A stretch of DNA of 64,000 bases from Niastella sp966211305 (GTDB lineage: Bacteria; Bacteroidota; Bacteroidia; Chitinophagales; Chitinophagaceae): assembly GCA_966211305.1 (NCBI GenBank), contig CBIHPC010000007.1:1-64000 (forward strand), read 5' to 3'. Below are positions 1 through 9,386 of the stretch, in pieces. A program made the position numbers and the translations under genes. How positions within the stretch are numbered: the first letter of the stretch is position 1; every line of letters begins with the position of its first letter. The notes below the pieces were generated by a model. The model was not told the origin of the DNA. It ran no database searches and saw nothing but the letters and a program-made list of their open reading frames with translations.

Positions 1-60
1 TTGAATAACATGTCTAATTCTCTGAAATTCAACTAGATTCTTAAGTAAGCAGTTCGACAA

Positions 61-118
61 TTGTCCAGTCTGCCCGACCTCAACTGGACAAATCTAACTG
101 TGGATTTGTCCAGTTTTG
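61..118 (+). terminator. Terminator-like hairpin with alternative pairing
   Basis: AACTGGACAAATC (82-94) and GATTTGTCCAGTT (103-115) form a perfect 13-bp stem with an 8-nt loop, followed by a T-rich run. The segment 61-69 (TTGTCCAGT) can also pair with 83-91, so two mutually exclusive hairpins are possible. It probably ends a plus-strand gene lying left of the window. The conserved CCAGTCTGCCCGAC element lies at 65-78. Confidence 0.6.
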
Positions 119-612
119 TTTTAGAAACTTTATTGAATAAGGATCGATTTGCCTAAATAGGTAAGTGGGATTAAATCGAATAACCGTCTTTAAAATGCTG
201 AATGAAGCGATCAATATCTTTTGTTCAAGATGAATTATAAAAATCAAAATCCCGTGTCGCTCATGGCAAGATGTATATACTCATTGCTACGCTGCCTGAA
301 AGCATGTACGGAATATTCGATTCATTGAGTATATCAGTTATTTTGGAAAAATGCTACCATATAAGTTACAAGTTACTTCAAGTCTTTCTTTTAGGCAAAA
401 AACATAAAGTAAAATATTAATTTACAATACTTTGGAGTGAAATTGGCCAGGAGATTTAATTATTACTCCAGTTTCCTGCAGTCATTGTGAAAGAGATGAG
501 CTGTTTTTTTACGCGGCTATGGTACACCGCTACTACGATCCAACTCATCCGGCTTTCATGGTACATTAAAATGAATATATTTGTATCCAATATTGCCCTT
601 AAACATACATCA
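119..612. other. Intergenic region before the giant T9SS gene
   Basis: About 490 bases between the leading hairpin and the chosen start of the large secreted protein. It is AT-rich. I see no convincing coding frame and no exact TAnnTTTG promoter element; AATACTTTGG near 427-436 is only a near match. The large reading frame opens upstream at GTG 487, but the signal peptide points to a start at 613. Confidence 0.4.
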
Positions 613-3600
613 ATGCCTCTGCTCTACCTGAAAACTGCCTTTAAAGGCTTCCTATCCCTTGTTACTATTTATTTTCTTTCCCTTTCGCCCACCTGGGCGC
701 AGATGCGGCAGATGTATCAAGATGCTGATGCCGATAACCATCTGAATAAAATAAGTTTTTATTCGCCTAATGAGGGTTATGTGGCTTTTTCGAAATGGAT
801 AGGCTATACTGCCGACAGCGGCAGAACTTATACAAAGAAATATATCACCAACAGTAACGTCAATTACGGCAGCTATACGAACATCAATGTCACCTTTGGG
901 TTCGGAATCGGGGGCGTGAAGGCCTTCGATAAAAATACCCTTATCGTATACGGAGATTATGGTCTGGTACCAGCTATTTTATATTCCGCCGATGGCGGAA
1001 ATTCCTTTAAGCTGGTATTCCATTCACAGTTTGATCCTTTGGCACTGAGGACCGGGATAAAGGACATCGTTTTTCCTCAAAATAATAATATCGGCTATGC
1101 TGTTGACGCAGACCGTATTCTGAAGACGACAGACAAAGGGATGAACTGGTCTGTGCAAATAGCGTATTCCGCCACCTGGTTTGACCATCTCGAAGCGATT
1201 GATAACAATAATGTAATTGCGATAAGTACGCACTATAATGGAAGCAAGTTATTAAAGACCTCCAATGGCGGAGCATGGTGGCAGCGCGTAACATTGCCTC
1301 AGCCTGGTACTCTTACCTATGCTTATTTCCTTGACGCCAACGTGGGGTGGCTAAGCATGTATAACGATCAGAACCGCTACTTTTATAAAACTACAAATGG
1401 AGGCTTGCAATGGACCCTGCAAAATGATGTTGACGCCACTCCTTTCAATTGCGATAAGATGCGGTTTACCGACGTCAATACCGGCTATGCCCTGGTGGCT
1501 CCTTACCGGGTTTATAAAACAACCAACAGCGGCGTAACCTGGGAACCGCTCTCAAGGGAAACTGATTTCACATACCTGGGTTATTGTCACAATGACCTGC
1601 AGTGCTTTTCCGCAACACAGCTGTGGGCCGGCGGTGGCCATGGGTTCCTTGAAATGACGACGAACGGCGGCGGCCCCCCAATAGCTGCTGCTTATTTTAA
1701 AGCAGACACCACCGGAATGTATATGGCCGGCACCGTTCAGCTGTTGAATTTTTCCAGAACAGGGTGCACATACCAATGGCTGGTTAACGGATCATTGGTA
1801 AGTACAAACTACAACGCAACCTATACCCATGATATCGTCAGAAGCGTGGATACCATACAGTTGATCGTTTCTGCCGGAGGGATTTCCGATACCCTCACAA
1901 AATACCCGCAGTTTTATGCAGGAGGCGTCGCGAAAGCATCCTCGTGGTACCCAAAATCGGGCAGTACAGGTACGTTCGTTACGATCTCCGGTTCAAGATT
2001 CTCCAACATCTCCGGGGTTTCGTTTGGCGGTACGCCCGCGGCTTCCTTTACTGTTTTGTCAGATACGGTGATTACAGCTGTGGTTGCCGGCGGTGCTTCA
2101 GGAACCATTACGTTGAAGCAGTTCTATGGCATCGTTCCGGTTGGCGCATTCACCTATAATCCACCACCCGCTTCATTACCTCCGGTAATCCAGACCGTTA
2201 GTCCCGCAGCGGGTATGCCAGGAACCACCGTAACAATCACCGGCAGCGGATTTAGTGCAACCGCTTCAAAGAACAACGTTTTTTTTGGAACTGTTCCGGC
2301 GACTTTACAGTCGGCTTCTTCCGGACAGCTTGTATGTACGGTGCCAGTTGGGGCAAGCCTGGGTACTGTTCAGGTGCTTAACAAAGACAATGGCCTTTTG
2401 GGCGAATCCCCGGCCCGTTTCCATGTGCCGTTCGCTGACAGCGCTGCGAATTTTACTCCTAATTCTTTTACCGAGGGCTTCATTATAAATACTGGCATCG
2501 GAAGTCCCAGTGGCATCCAGGGGAAAGACATCGACGGTGACGGAAAACCTGACCTGGTTGTGAATATACATACAGGGGGACAGGGCGACTCGCTGGCGGT
2601 GCTCCGTAATACTACTACAGGGGGACGGCTTTCCTTTGCATCAAGAGTGAATGTCGGTTATAATTTCTTTCCCACATTCGGTCGTTTTGCTGTAAACGAC
2701 CTGGATGGCGACGGGCGTCCCGATCTTGCGGTGCCAACAAATCAGGGGTTTGTGAAGGTGCTTCGGAATGCCAGCAATCCGGGCGTTGTTTCGTTCGATA
2801 AGGAATACTTGGTCCCTGCCGGAAAAGGCACCCAGGTTGCTGTAATTACAGATCTTGATAACGACGGAAAAAATGATATTGCGGTTACGGCATTTAGCGA
2901 CTATCGGGTATGTGTAATGAGGAATACCAGTGTGCCGGGCTCCCTGTCTTTTGGCGCCACACAAAACTTCAATACTTCGGAAACGCTTGAGGGGCTCGCT
3001 GCAGGCGACCTAGATGGCGATGGGTTGAAAGATGTTGTCGCCTACCCCCAAACCAGCAGCAATAGCTTTACTGGCAGTATTCTATTGTTTCGGAATACCA
3101 GCAGCCGGGGAAATATTTCTTTCGCCTCCTTTGTCAGAATAAGCGTACCGGGCATCAGTTTTCAAGCCTGTTTTATTTCAATTGTTGACTTCGATATGGA
3201 TGGCCAATCAGATATTGTAATTTGCAATGACCAGACTATCTGCATATTGCGAAGCAACAGTACGATGGGTAACTTTTCCTTTTTGCCGCCTGTTGTCATG
3301 CGTCTGCACACTGATAACTTTATTAGCGGCCGTGGAGGATGCGTGTCCAATTTCAGCGGCACTGTGAGGCCTGATGTAGTTTTTGCCCATTCCGGATCTC
3401 GCCAACTCATCATAGAAAAGAATAGTTCCCTGCCCGGCACTCCCATACTGGACAGCCTGGTATATGGACCTGGCGCCAACTCCACTGGCATCTTTCCATA
3501 TTCAGTTGGGGCGGCGGATTTTGATGGGGATGGCAAGCCTGACCTTGCTGCTAGTGATGGCGTAATCGTTGTGTATAAAAATACGGTCAATGCTCCAGTA

Positions 3601-5481
3601 ATCACGCCCATGTGTACGAGTAGACAAGGTGGCAACAGGCTGGCGTCAGATATCAGCGGGAACACTTATCAATGGCAGCAGGATACCGGCAGCGGGTTTA
3701 CCAATGTCGTTCATAATGCCAACCTGGCCGGCGAAGCCACGAATACCCTGCAATTCACCAATACCCCTGCCTCGTGGAACGGTTATAAATACCGGTGCAT
3801 TGTTGATGGACGTTATAGCAGCACTTTTGTGTTGCAATTGAACTATACACCCAGTCCTGGTTTAATTGTTAAAGCTACTGACACTACTTTCTGTCTTGGC
3901 ACGAATGTAAAGTTTACCGCCACTGACTCTACAGGTTATAAACATGTTTATTTATGGCAATGGATGGTTAATGGAAAGAACGTCACCGGCGCCTATTCTG
4001 ACAATACATTTTCAACCAATACGCTGCAGGATGGAGACCAGGTGAGGGTGATTCACATCTATAATGACATCTGCAACTTCGACAAAAGAGATACCAGCAA
4101 TGTCATCACTGTGCATGTAAATGGCGCTACTGTTTCCGTACAGATAAGCGCATCTGACCTGACGGCCTGTGCGGGAACACCCATTTCATTTACGGCAACA
4201 CCTGTGAATACGGGCAGCCAGCCGGTATATGACTGGAAGGTAAATAACGTATCCCAGGGGATCAATAATGCGATATTTACCAGCTCGCGCCTCAAAAAAA
4301 ATGACGTCGTGCAGGTATTAATGAAAAGCGATGCCACTTGCGCATACCCCAACCCTGCCCTGAGCAATGTTCTTAAAATGGCAATAACTGATACGAGTGC
4401 GCCGTCCGTTCGAATCTCAACCACAACTCCTGCCATTTGTAGCGGAACCAATGCGTTGTTTGTAGCAACTCCACAGAATGCCGGCCCGGTATCCAGCTAT
4501 CAGTGGACGGTTAATGGAATTAATACGGGTACAAATTCAAACATATTCAACAGCGCCACATTGCAGGATAAGGATATCGTTCAGTGTACGCTTACCAGCC
4601 CTGCGGCATGCCGCCTTCAACCTCAGGCAACCAGCGGCATCATTACCATGACCGTGAACAGTGTGGTGGTGCCTTCCGTTTCCCTTTCCATCAATGATAC
4701 CACCGTATGCGCCGGAAGCGCCCTCATCATTACGGCTCATCCTTTGAACGCGGGTTCCGCGCCTGTTTATCAATGGAAAAACAATGGCGTGACTGTAGGA
4801 AATAATTCACCAAACTATACCATTAGCGCGATCACGAAAAATACAACGGTTGCTGTTACGCTACAAAGCAACGCTTCCTGCGCCAGTCCGAATACTGCCG
4901 CCAGCACGCCGGTAGTCATTACAGCCACTCCTGCACCCGATATCATGATTTTTGGGGATACAGTAGTGGTAGCAGGAGCCAAAAACCGACTAACGGCTAC
5001 CACCACCTATTCCGGTACGGATATACAATATCAATGGCAGGATAGCACCCGCCAGCACAAATGGCAGAACATCAGTGGAACTGCGGGAGATACGATAATC
5101 TATACACCGGTTGCAAGCGGCGATAAGATAAGATGTGTGTGCAGGACCGGTGCAAGTTGCACGGCTACAAGCAACGCAATCGCCATGAGGATCAATGTAA
5201 ATACAGCTATAACCGATATTTCGTTAGCGGATGCTGGTTACCGCTGGTATCCCAATCCTGTAAGCTCGAAATTATATGTCCAGGACGAAAATCGATCGGA
5301 CCCGGTTTCGACGATAAATGTATTCAGCAATTCAGGCAACAGGCTTCTAATGATTAACAATACCGGCAGGCAGGAAAAGATCAGCATCGATGTGTTAGCC
5401 CTGCCAGGCGGTGTGTATTTTGCAGAAGTGAGAAGAAAGTCAGGTAAAACGAGGTATTTTCAGTTCCTGAAAGTACTATAA
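613..5481 (+). CDS. Giant T9SS-secreted mosaic protein (BNR/YCF48-like, IPT/TIG, FG-GAP, Ig-like)
   Basis: A secreted surface or extracellular protein of about 1,620 residues. ATG 613 gives a clean signal peptide (MPLLYLKTAF... ending TWAQ); ATG 571 and GTG 487 are possible but add a poor N-terminus. In order: WSS/TTNGG-type photosystem-assembly/BNR-like propeller repeats (about 40-370); two IPT/TIG Ig-like domains (about 443-605); about six FG-GAP/VCBS repeats with calcium-loop motifs such as DGDGKPDL (about 636-990); an Ig-like segment; four or more cysteine-paired PKD/Ig-like repeats (about 1076-1440); and a type A T9SS sorting domain (WYPNPVSSKLYV to the end). The domains suggest adhesion or glycan binding, but no catalytic motif is seen and the ligand is unknown. 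Confidence 0.85.
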   Translation: MPLLYLKTAFKGFLSLVTIYFLSLSPTWAQMRQMYQDADADNHLNKISFYSPNEGYVAFSKWIGYTADSGRTYTKKYITNSNVNYGSYTNINVTFGFGIGGVKAFDKNTLIVYGDYGLVPAILYSADGGNSFKLVFHSQFDPLALRTGIKDIVFPQNNNIGYAVDADRILKTTDKGMNWSVQIAYSATWFDHLEAIDNNNVIAISTHYNGSKLLKTSNGGAWWQRVTLPQPGTLTYAYFLDANVGWLSMYNDQNRYFYKTTNGGLQWTLQNDVDATPFNCDKMRFTDVNTGYALVAPYRVYKTTNSGVTWEPLSRETDFTYLGYCHNDLQCFSATQLWAGGGHGFLEMTTNGGGPPIAAAYFKADTTGMYMAGTVQLLNFSRTGCTYQWLVNGSLVSTNYNATYTHDIVRSVDTIQLIVSAGGISDTLTKYPQFYAGGVAKASSWYPKSGSTGTFVTISGSRFSNISGVSFGGTPAASFTVLSDTVITAVVAGGASGTITLKQFYGIVPVGAFTYNPPPASLPPVIQTVSPAAGMPGTTVTITGSGFSATASKNNVFFGTVPATLQSASSGQLVCTVPVGASLGTVQVLNKDNGLLGESPARFHVPFADSAANFTPNSFTEGFIINTGIGSPSGIQGKDIDGDGKPDLVVNIHTGGQGDSLAVLRNTTTGGRLSFASRVNVGYNFFPTFGRFAVNDLDGDGRPDLAVPTNQGFVKVLRNASNPGVVSFDKEYLVPAGKGTQVAVITDLDNDGKNDIAVTAFSDYRVCVMRNTSVPGSLSFGATQNFNTSETLEGLAAGDLDGDGLKDVVAYPQTSSNSFTGSILLFRNTSSRGNISFASFVRISVPGISFQACFISIVDFDMDGQSDIVICNDQTICILRSNSTMGNFSFLPPVVMRLHTDNFISGRGGCVSNFSGTVRPDVVFAHSGSRQLIIEKNSSLPGTPILDSLVYGPGANSTGIFPYSVGAADFDGDGKPDLAASDGVIVVYKNTVNAPVITPMCTSRQGGNRLASDISGNTYQWQQDTGSGFTNVVHNANLAGEATNTLQFTNTPASWNGYKYRCIVDGRYSSTFVLQLNYTPSPGLIVKATDTTFCLGTNVKFTATDSTGYKHVYLWQWMVNGKNVTGAYSDNTFSTNTLQDGDQVRVIHIYNDICNFDKRDTSNVITVHVNGATVSVQISASDLTACAGTPISFTATPVNTGSQPVYDWKVNNVSQGINNAIFTSSRLKKNDVVQVLMKSDATCAYPNPALSNVLKMAITDTSAPSVRISTTTPAICSGTNALFVATPQNAGPVSSYQWTVNGINTGTNSNIFNSATLQDKDIVQCTLTSPAACRLQPQATSGIITMTVNSVVVPSVSLSINDTTVCAGSALIITAHPLNAGSAPVYQWKNNGVTVGNNSPNYTISAITKNTTVAVTLQSNASCASPNTAASTPVVITATPAPDIMIFGDTVVVAGAKNRLTATTTYSGTDIQYQWQDSTRQHKWQNISGTAGDTIIYTPVASGDKIRCVCRTGASCTATSNAIAMRINVNTAITDISLADAGYRWYPNPVSSKLYVQDENRSDPVSTINVFSNSGNRLLMINNTGRQEKISIDVLALPGGVYFAEVRRKSGKTRYFQFLKVL

Positions 5482-5551
5482 GGAACTAATGTGCCCGGTT
5501 GGCTTTATATGTTGTTACCATTCCTTGCAAAACATGCAGTTCCCGGATAAA

Positions 5552-5618
5552 TCGGTTAGACACCCAGTTGTCCCGACAAAATGAAGAAGCTTCTCGTAAA
5601 ACCAGAGGCTTTTTTATT
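5552..5618 (+). terminator. Terminator of the giant T9SS gene
   Basis: AAGCTTCT (5587-5594) and AGAGGCTT (5604-5611) form an 8-bp stem with one G-T wobble, followed by TTTTTATTT. It lies about 105 bp after the stop codon at 5481. Just upstream is CCCAGTTGTCCCGAC, a variant of the element that recurs before hairpins elsewhere in the window. Confidence 0.7.
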
Positions 5619-5955
5619 TATATCTTTTTATGCCGGATTGCAAAACTATTCCAATAGGTGCCTGTCTCACATTTGGAAGTACCAGGAGTTTGCTGTCTGG
5701 ATGACGGACATGAAGCACGATGCAGGTGATTCCACGCAGTTCGCCCCATGCAATGTGGTATCCCGAAACTGTACGTCATCGGTTTTTGTTTGCCGAAAGA
5801 GGATACCCGCAGGAATACATTTGTATGGGAACATGGACTCTGTATAAAGAATAAAATTTTTCTATGTGCCACCCATCTGATTACTGGATGCGACTTACAT
5901 ATTGTTATTTACCGAATATTCAAGTTCTTTATTTTCATTAAATCTTCGAGCAATG
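5619..5955. other. Non-coding stretch
   Basis: About 340 bases with only short overlapping frames on both strands, none resembling a known protein and none with a plausible start context. I see no repeat or promoter that I can support. Confidence 0.4.
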
Positions 5956-5961
5956 AGTTAG

Positions 5962-6021
5962 ACAATCGTCCAGTCTGCCCGACTAAACTGGACAAGGCAG
6001 CAGAAATGCTGCCTTGTTTAT
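5962..6021 (+). terminator. Terminator-like hairpin with CCCGAC element
   Basis: ACAAGGCAGCA (5992-6002), a GAAA tetraloop and TGCTGCCTTGT (6007-6017) form a perfect 11-bp stem followed by TTATTTT. Immediately upstream, GTCCAGT (5968-5974) pairs with ACTGGAC (5987-5993) around CTGCCCGAC. No plus-strand gene ends nearby, so it is an orphan or serves a decayed gene. It lies just beyond the 3' end of the minus-strand helicase remnant. Confidence 0.55.
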
Positions 6022-6057
6022 TTTTATCACTTTCAGAAATGCAGTTCAGGCGCGGAA

Positions 6058-7233
6058 TTAGCTTATCCTTTCAAAAACAACTTTTGGCAGAATGATTTTT
6101 ATTTCTTGTTCTGTTCCTTCTTTCAGCCAATAGATAATGAAGTTCACCCTGGCACGCTTCAATTCATAATCTATACTTCTCATGTTTTCAATTTGCGCAA
6201 CGAAAGATCTTGAAAATTTCAAGATTGATTGTCCTTCTGAATTCAAACATTCGTCTCCTCTCAAAATCAAAATATCTCCACTCGAAAGTTTAGAAATGAA
6301 CTCCTGCCTTTCGATGAAATGGTCCAGCCAAACGTCTTTGTAACCTAAATGCATAGCAACGTCGTTTGGCGACAAGTAAACTTCCCGATCCTCCATTCGT
6401 TCCAGATTTTCTTCTGAAAACCCGTCAAAATGGCCTGAATTTGAATGTACTATCAAATTCTGTTTTGCTCTCGTCATGGCAACATACAACAAGCGTTTGA
6501 CCTCATCGGTGTCAATGCTGAAAGACTCAAGCATTAAGAATAGATTGTCAAACTCTTTTCCTTTGGCTTTATGGATGGTTGATACGAAAATTGCCTCTCC
6601 ATTCTCGTTGAAAAAATCTTCCAGCCTGGATTCGCGAATTAAAACATCCAAGTCGGATTTGTATTTTTTCTTTGTATTAGTAGATTCAAAATCTCTGATC
6701 AAATTGAGGGAAATATCCAAGTTGGTACTAGTGCGGAATTTGTCTATCAGTTCCCGTTTTGCATTATCCCAAACTTCATCACTAATTACGAATAGATCTA
6801 CAACCTCATTCAATAGGCTTAGAAAGTACCTTACTTCCAGTAAGTTAAAAAGGCTAAAGCCGTCATTAGTTTGAATCAACTTCGCATGAATTCCATTTTT
6901 CAATAGAAGACCTGCAATATGAAGTGCTTCTGTGTTCGTCTTTGTGAGCACGCAAGTAGTCCCGATAAGTTCAGCTGTGATGATGTCGTTCACAAGCGGT
7001 GTAATAAGATTCCTGCTTTGATAGCGGATCAGTCTAATATATCCGTTAGTTGTTTGATGGGGAATAATTGGCGTATCTTTCAGTCGGTTGGCAATATGTG
7101 TCACAAACTGATTGGTAAAATTAACCAGGTTGTTCCTGCTTCTGTAGTTTTCAACCAATTCATACCTGGTTGCCTTATTCACCAGAATAAACTGTTCCAG
7201 GTATTTTGAAGGCGACATTTGAGAACTATTCAA
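6058..7233 (-). pseudogene. C-terminal remnant of a UvrD-like superfamily 1 helicase
   Basis: Only the second half of a UvrD/Rep-type helicase is present (about 391 residues). Helicase motif IV-like VENYRS is near residue 28, motif V-like STIHKAKGKEFDNL lies in the middle and motif VI-like LLYVAMTRAKQ follows. The Walker A and B motifs of the N-terminal ATPase half are absent. The frame opens with TTG 7233 (ATG at 7218), and an in-frame TGA lies four codons upstream. It overlaps the last codons of the upstream NmrA-like gene by 8 bp, which looks like a deletion junction. Without the first RecA-like domain it cannot be an active helicase. The C-terminal extension also resembles the tail of long RecQ/UvrD fusion helicases, which is a weaker inference. 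Confidence 0.75.
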
Positions 7234-8101
7234 ATATCGATTTCAACACTGTTTCTGCAAAATGTTTCAAAGTAGTTGGCGTCGTGGATACTTCATCACG
7301 AACCACGTTGTTGAAATATCCGTCATTAATCGCCCTGTACCGCTCTGTTATCATGTCGGCTCTGCTTTCTGACATGCCTGTTTTTAAAAGCGAATTTTTA
7401 TAATCTTCATATGAATATTGCTGGTATTCCATTGCTGTTCTGCTTAAAGCCTTTCCCACTATTTCAGCGATTTCTTTTTGTGTATAATCTCTGTCTCCCA
7501 ACAAATCCTGATGTGTCTTTCCTTTAAAATCTAAACGAAATAACTGCTGAGCTGCGAAGTGAGCTATATCATCAGTGGCAATTAACGCGGTGCTTATCTC
7601 AGGCCGTAAAGGTGTAGCTATCGTGTTAAATAACCGAAGTGATTCAATACAGTTTTCCATGAACGCAGCAGGTCTCAAACTTAAAACGTTTACATCGGCA
7701 GGCAAAGCATTTAACCGTATTTCCTGCCTGCCCAACCCTTTTACCGTACCAGTATGCAATATATCGTCTGCTCCCTGGGAGGAAATAAAAACAACATTTT
7801 TTAACCCGCTATTTGATATTGCCTGCACTTGAGCCTCCCCTATTTCATCCTGAAACGCACCAAAATCTTGTGAATTTTTATCTGGCGGCAGCATTAAAAG
7901 TATCGCCTTTGCATTTATAAAGGTTTTACTCAGGAAATCAACATTGTTCATATTGCCTGCTGCGATTACCGCGCCTTTGTTTTTTAACGCCAGTAAAGCA
8001 TCGGCATTTCTGCCTATAACTTTTACTTTTATGCCTTTATTTATTAAATGAATAGCTGTTTTTGACCCAATTTTGCCGGTTGCGCCTGTAATGACTATCA
8101 T
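7226..8101 (-). CDS. NmrA-like NAD(P)-binding protein
   Basis: A 291-residue atypical short-chain dehydrogenase of the NmrA/NAD(P)H-binding group. The N-terminus carries the Rossmann glycine-rich motif ITGATGKIGSK, followed by GRN and AAGNMNN, as in NmrA-like redox sensors and azoreductase-like proteins. ATG 8101 is immediately upstream of the Rossmann motif. It is intact, but its 3' end overlaps the helicase remnant, and a broken SDR gene lies 18 bp upstream (8120). The substrate is unknown; a role in electrophile or quinone handling is only a family-level guess. Confidence 0.85.
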   Translation of the reverse strand: MIVITGATGKIGSKTAIHLINKGIKVKVIGRNADALLALKNKGAVIAAGNMNNVDFLSKTFINAKAILLMLPPDKNSQDFGAFQDEIGEAQVQAISNSGLKNVVFISSQGADDILHTGTVKGLGRQEIRLNALPADVNVLSLRPAAFMENCIESLRLFNTIATPLRPEISTALIATDDIAHFAAQQLFRLDFKGKTHQDLLGDRDYTQKEIAEIVGKALSRTAMEYQQYSYEDYKNSLLKTGMSESRADMITERYRAINDGYFNNVVRDEVSTTPTTLKHFAETVLKSIFE

Positions 8102-8119
8102 TAACTAAAATTATTCTTT

Positions 8120-8478
8120 TTAAAAAGTGAACATTGTTTTTATATCGCGATACTGGCATTCAGCCCCAAGCTGTAATCTTCCGTTATAAATGGTAGCAGC
8201 ATCGATACCCCCGATGTACCGAAGTTGATCTTTATTATCTGTGGCCGCTTCCAAAATTACAGATGCAATTTGATCCGCAGTGGAAAATTGTCTTCAATTT
8301 GAACCGGGTCCGTTACATCCATTTTTAGAATAATAACATTTTTCAGCTCTTTTAGTTCAGTTTCATTCTCAGGGTTGCGCATAGTGGCAATTACACGCCA
8401 TCCCTTTGATTGAAATAACTTTGCAGTTGCCTTTCCCAAGCCCGATGAAGCGCCAGTTATAAAAATCGTCTTTTGCAT
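8120..8478 (-). pseudogene. Short-chain dehydrogenase gene with internal deletion
   Basis: The N-terminal 60 or so residues (ITGASSGLGKATA, then MDVTDP) are a classical SDR start from ATG 8478. That frame stops at 8257. In another frame from about 8280 to TAA 8120-8122, the sequence encodes a typical SDR C-terminus (TADQIASVILEAATD, then LRYIGGIDA). The central portion with the NNAG and YxxxK catalytic elements is missing. Family length is about 250 residues, so roughly 400 bp have been lost together with the frame. The junction is at about 8280-8290. Confidence 0.8.
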
Positions 8479-8928
8479 AATTTATTTTTCAGTGCAAAAA
8501 TCCGAAGAAGTTCAACTTTCCATGTTGCCAAATTGAGTTAGGTTGTAGCCAAATGCGGGTATTGGCACCTAAGACAGCCAATCCACAGCACATGATAGCA
8601 AATGTAGAAGTGGATTTTGTAATTGCTGGAAGATATGAAGTAATTAAAGAACATGCAGCAGATTGAAAATTATAGAGAGCATAGCAGGTTTCCGGTATTT
8701 AGAGGAAAAGCGTGACTGCGATAAATTCTGCCCAACCACGATCGGGTATAAACCTCCATGTTTAAAGAAAAATATTAGTCTCCCAATATGGCAAAACCGC
8801 ACTCCCCCTTGTACTTCTCATTTCTGTTCAGATGTAATTGTCCTTCACCCGAACGGCCCGGCAGTGATGCTGTAAAATTTCAGTACCTGTTTAATGGTCT
8901 CTCAAACATTGAAATGGCGGTAAGCCCA
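8479..8928. other. Degenerate intergenic stretch
   Basis: About 450 bases with no supported gene. Short frames exist on both strands but do not resemble known proteins. The region lies within the decay zone between the broken SDR and the hypothetical-gene remnant. Confidence 0.4.
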
Positions 8929-9069
8929 TCATCCAGGGATAAAGGCCTGGTGCAGCAGGCGGTTGGCTGTGCCTGCACGGGAAAACTCGGTATTATTTTG
9001 ACGGGTAAGTTCAAAAACCGGGTCGGTAAGCACCCGCTTACGGTTTAACGGCGTTTTTTTCTTCTTCAT
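8929..9069 (-). pseudogene. Remnant of a Bacteroidota conserved hypothetical gene
   Basis: The 46-residue frame from ATG 9069 contains KRVLTDPVFELTRQNNTEF followed by SRAGTANRLLHQAF. This resembles a phrase seen in a family of Bacteroidota hypothetical proteins (KRV..DP.F..TR.N..EF..A...A.LLR.A). The frame then meets a TGA, where family members normally continue. The match is from memory and the function is unknown. Confidence 0.4.
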
Positions 9070-9296
9070 AATGAGTGGTAGATTACTATACTGGTAGTGG
9101 TAGGTGATAGTATTGCAGTTGCTTACAAGATAGCCATTTTCCGCCTGGTAATTGCATAGGAATTGCATAGGAATTGCATAGAACTTGTATAGTAAAGTGC
9201 AATTCAGGTGATAGACCGGTATAGAAAGTATCGGTTATTCTGGCTATTTTAAGGGGCTGAATTAGTACATTGCCACAACGAGCTTCTCTGCACAAT

Positions 9297-9358
9297 TGCC
9301 CAGTTGTCACGACCAAAATTTTCCGGAGCCTTCAAATCCCACGATTTGAAGGCTCCGG
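9297..9358 (-). terminator. Strong hairpin downstream of the SRPBCC gene
   Basis: CCGGAGCCTTCAAATC (9323-9338) and its exact reverse complement (9343-9358) form a 16-bp perfect stem around a 4-nt loop. On the minus strand it lies 28 bp beyond the SRPBCC stop codon and is followed by AAAATTTT. On the plus strand it is preceded by CCCAGTTGTCACGAC, another copy of the recurring element. Confidence 0.65.
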
Positions 9359-9386
9359 TAGCCTGGTTGCGTCTGGGCTAAAATCT

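Noticed and set aside
5581..5847. Small plus-strand gene after the giant T9SS protein
   Set aside because: Its start lies inside the terminator hairpin and the amino-acid sequence matches nothing; overlapping opposite-strand frames are equally long.
9323..9358. tRNA-like or mobile hairpin (REP element)
   Set aside because: It is a single perfect stem without tRNA arms, and its position after a stop codon fits a terminator. No other copy with the same stem sequence is seen in the window.
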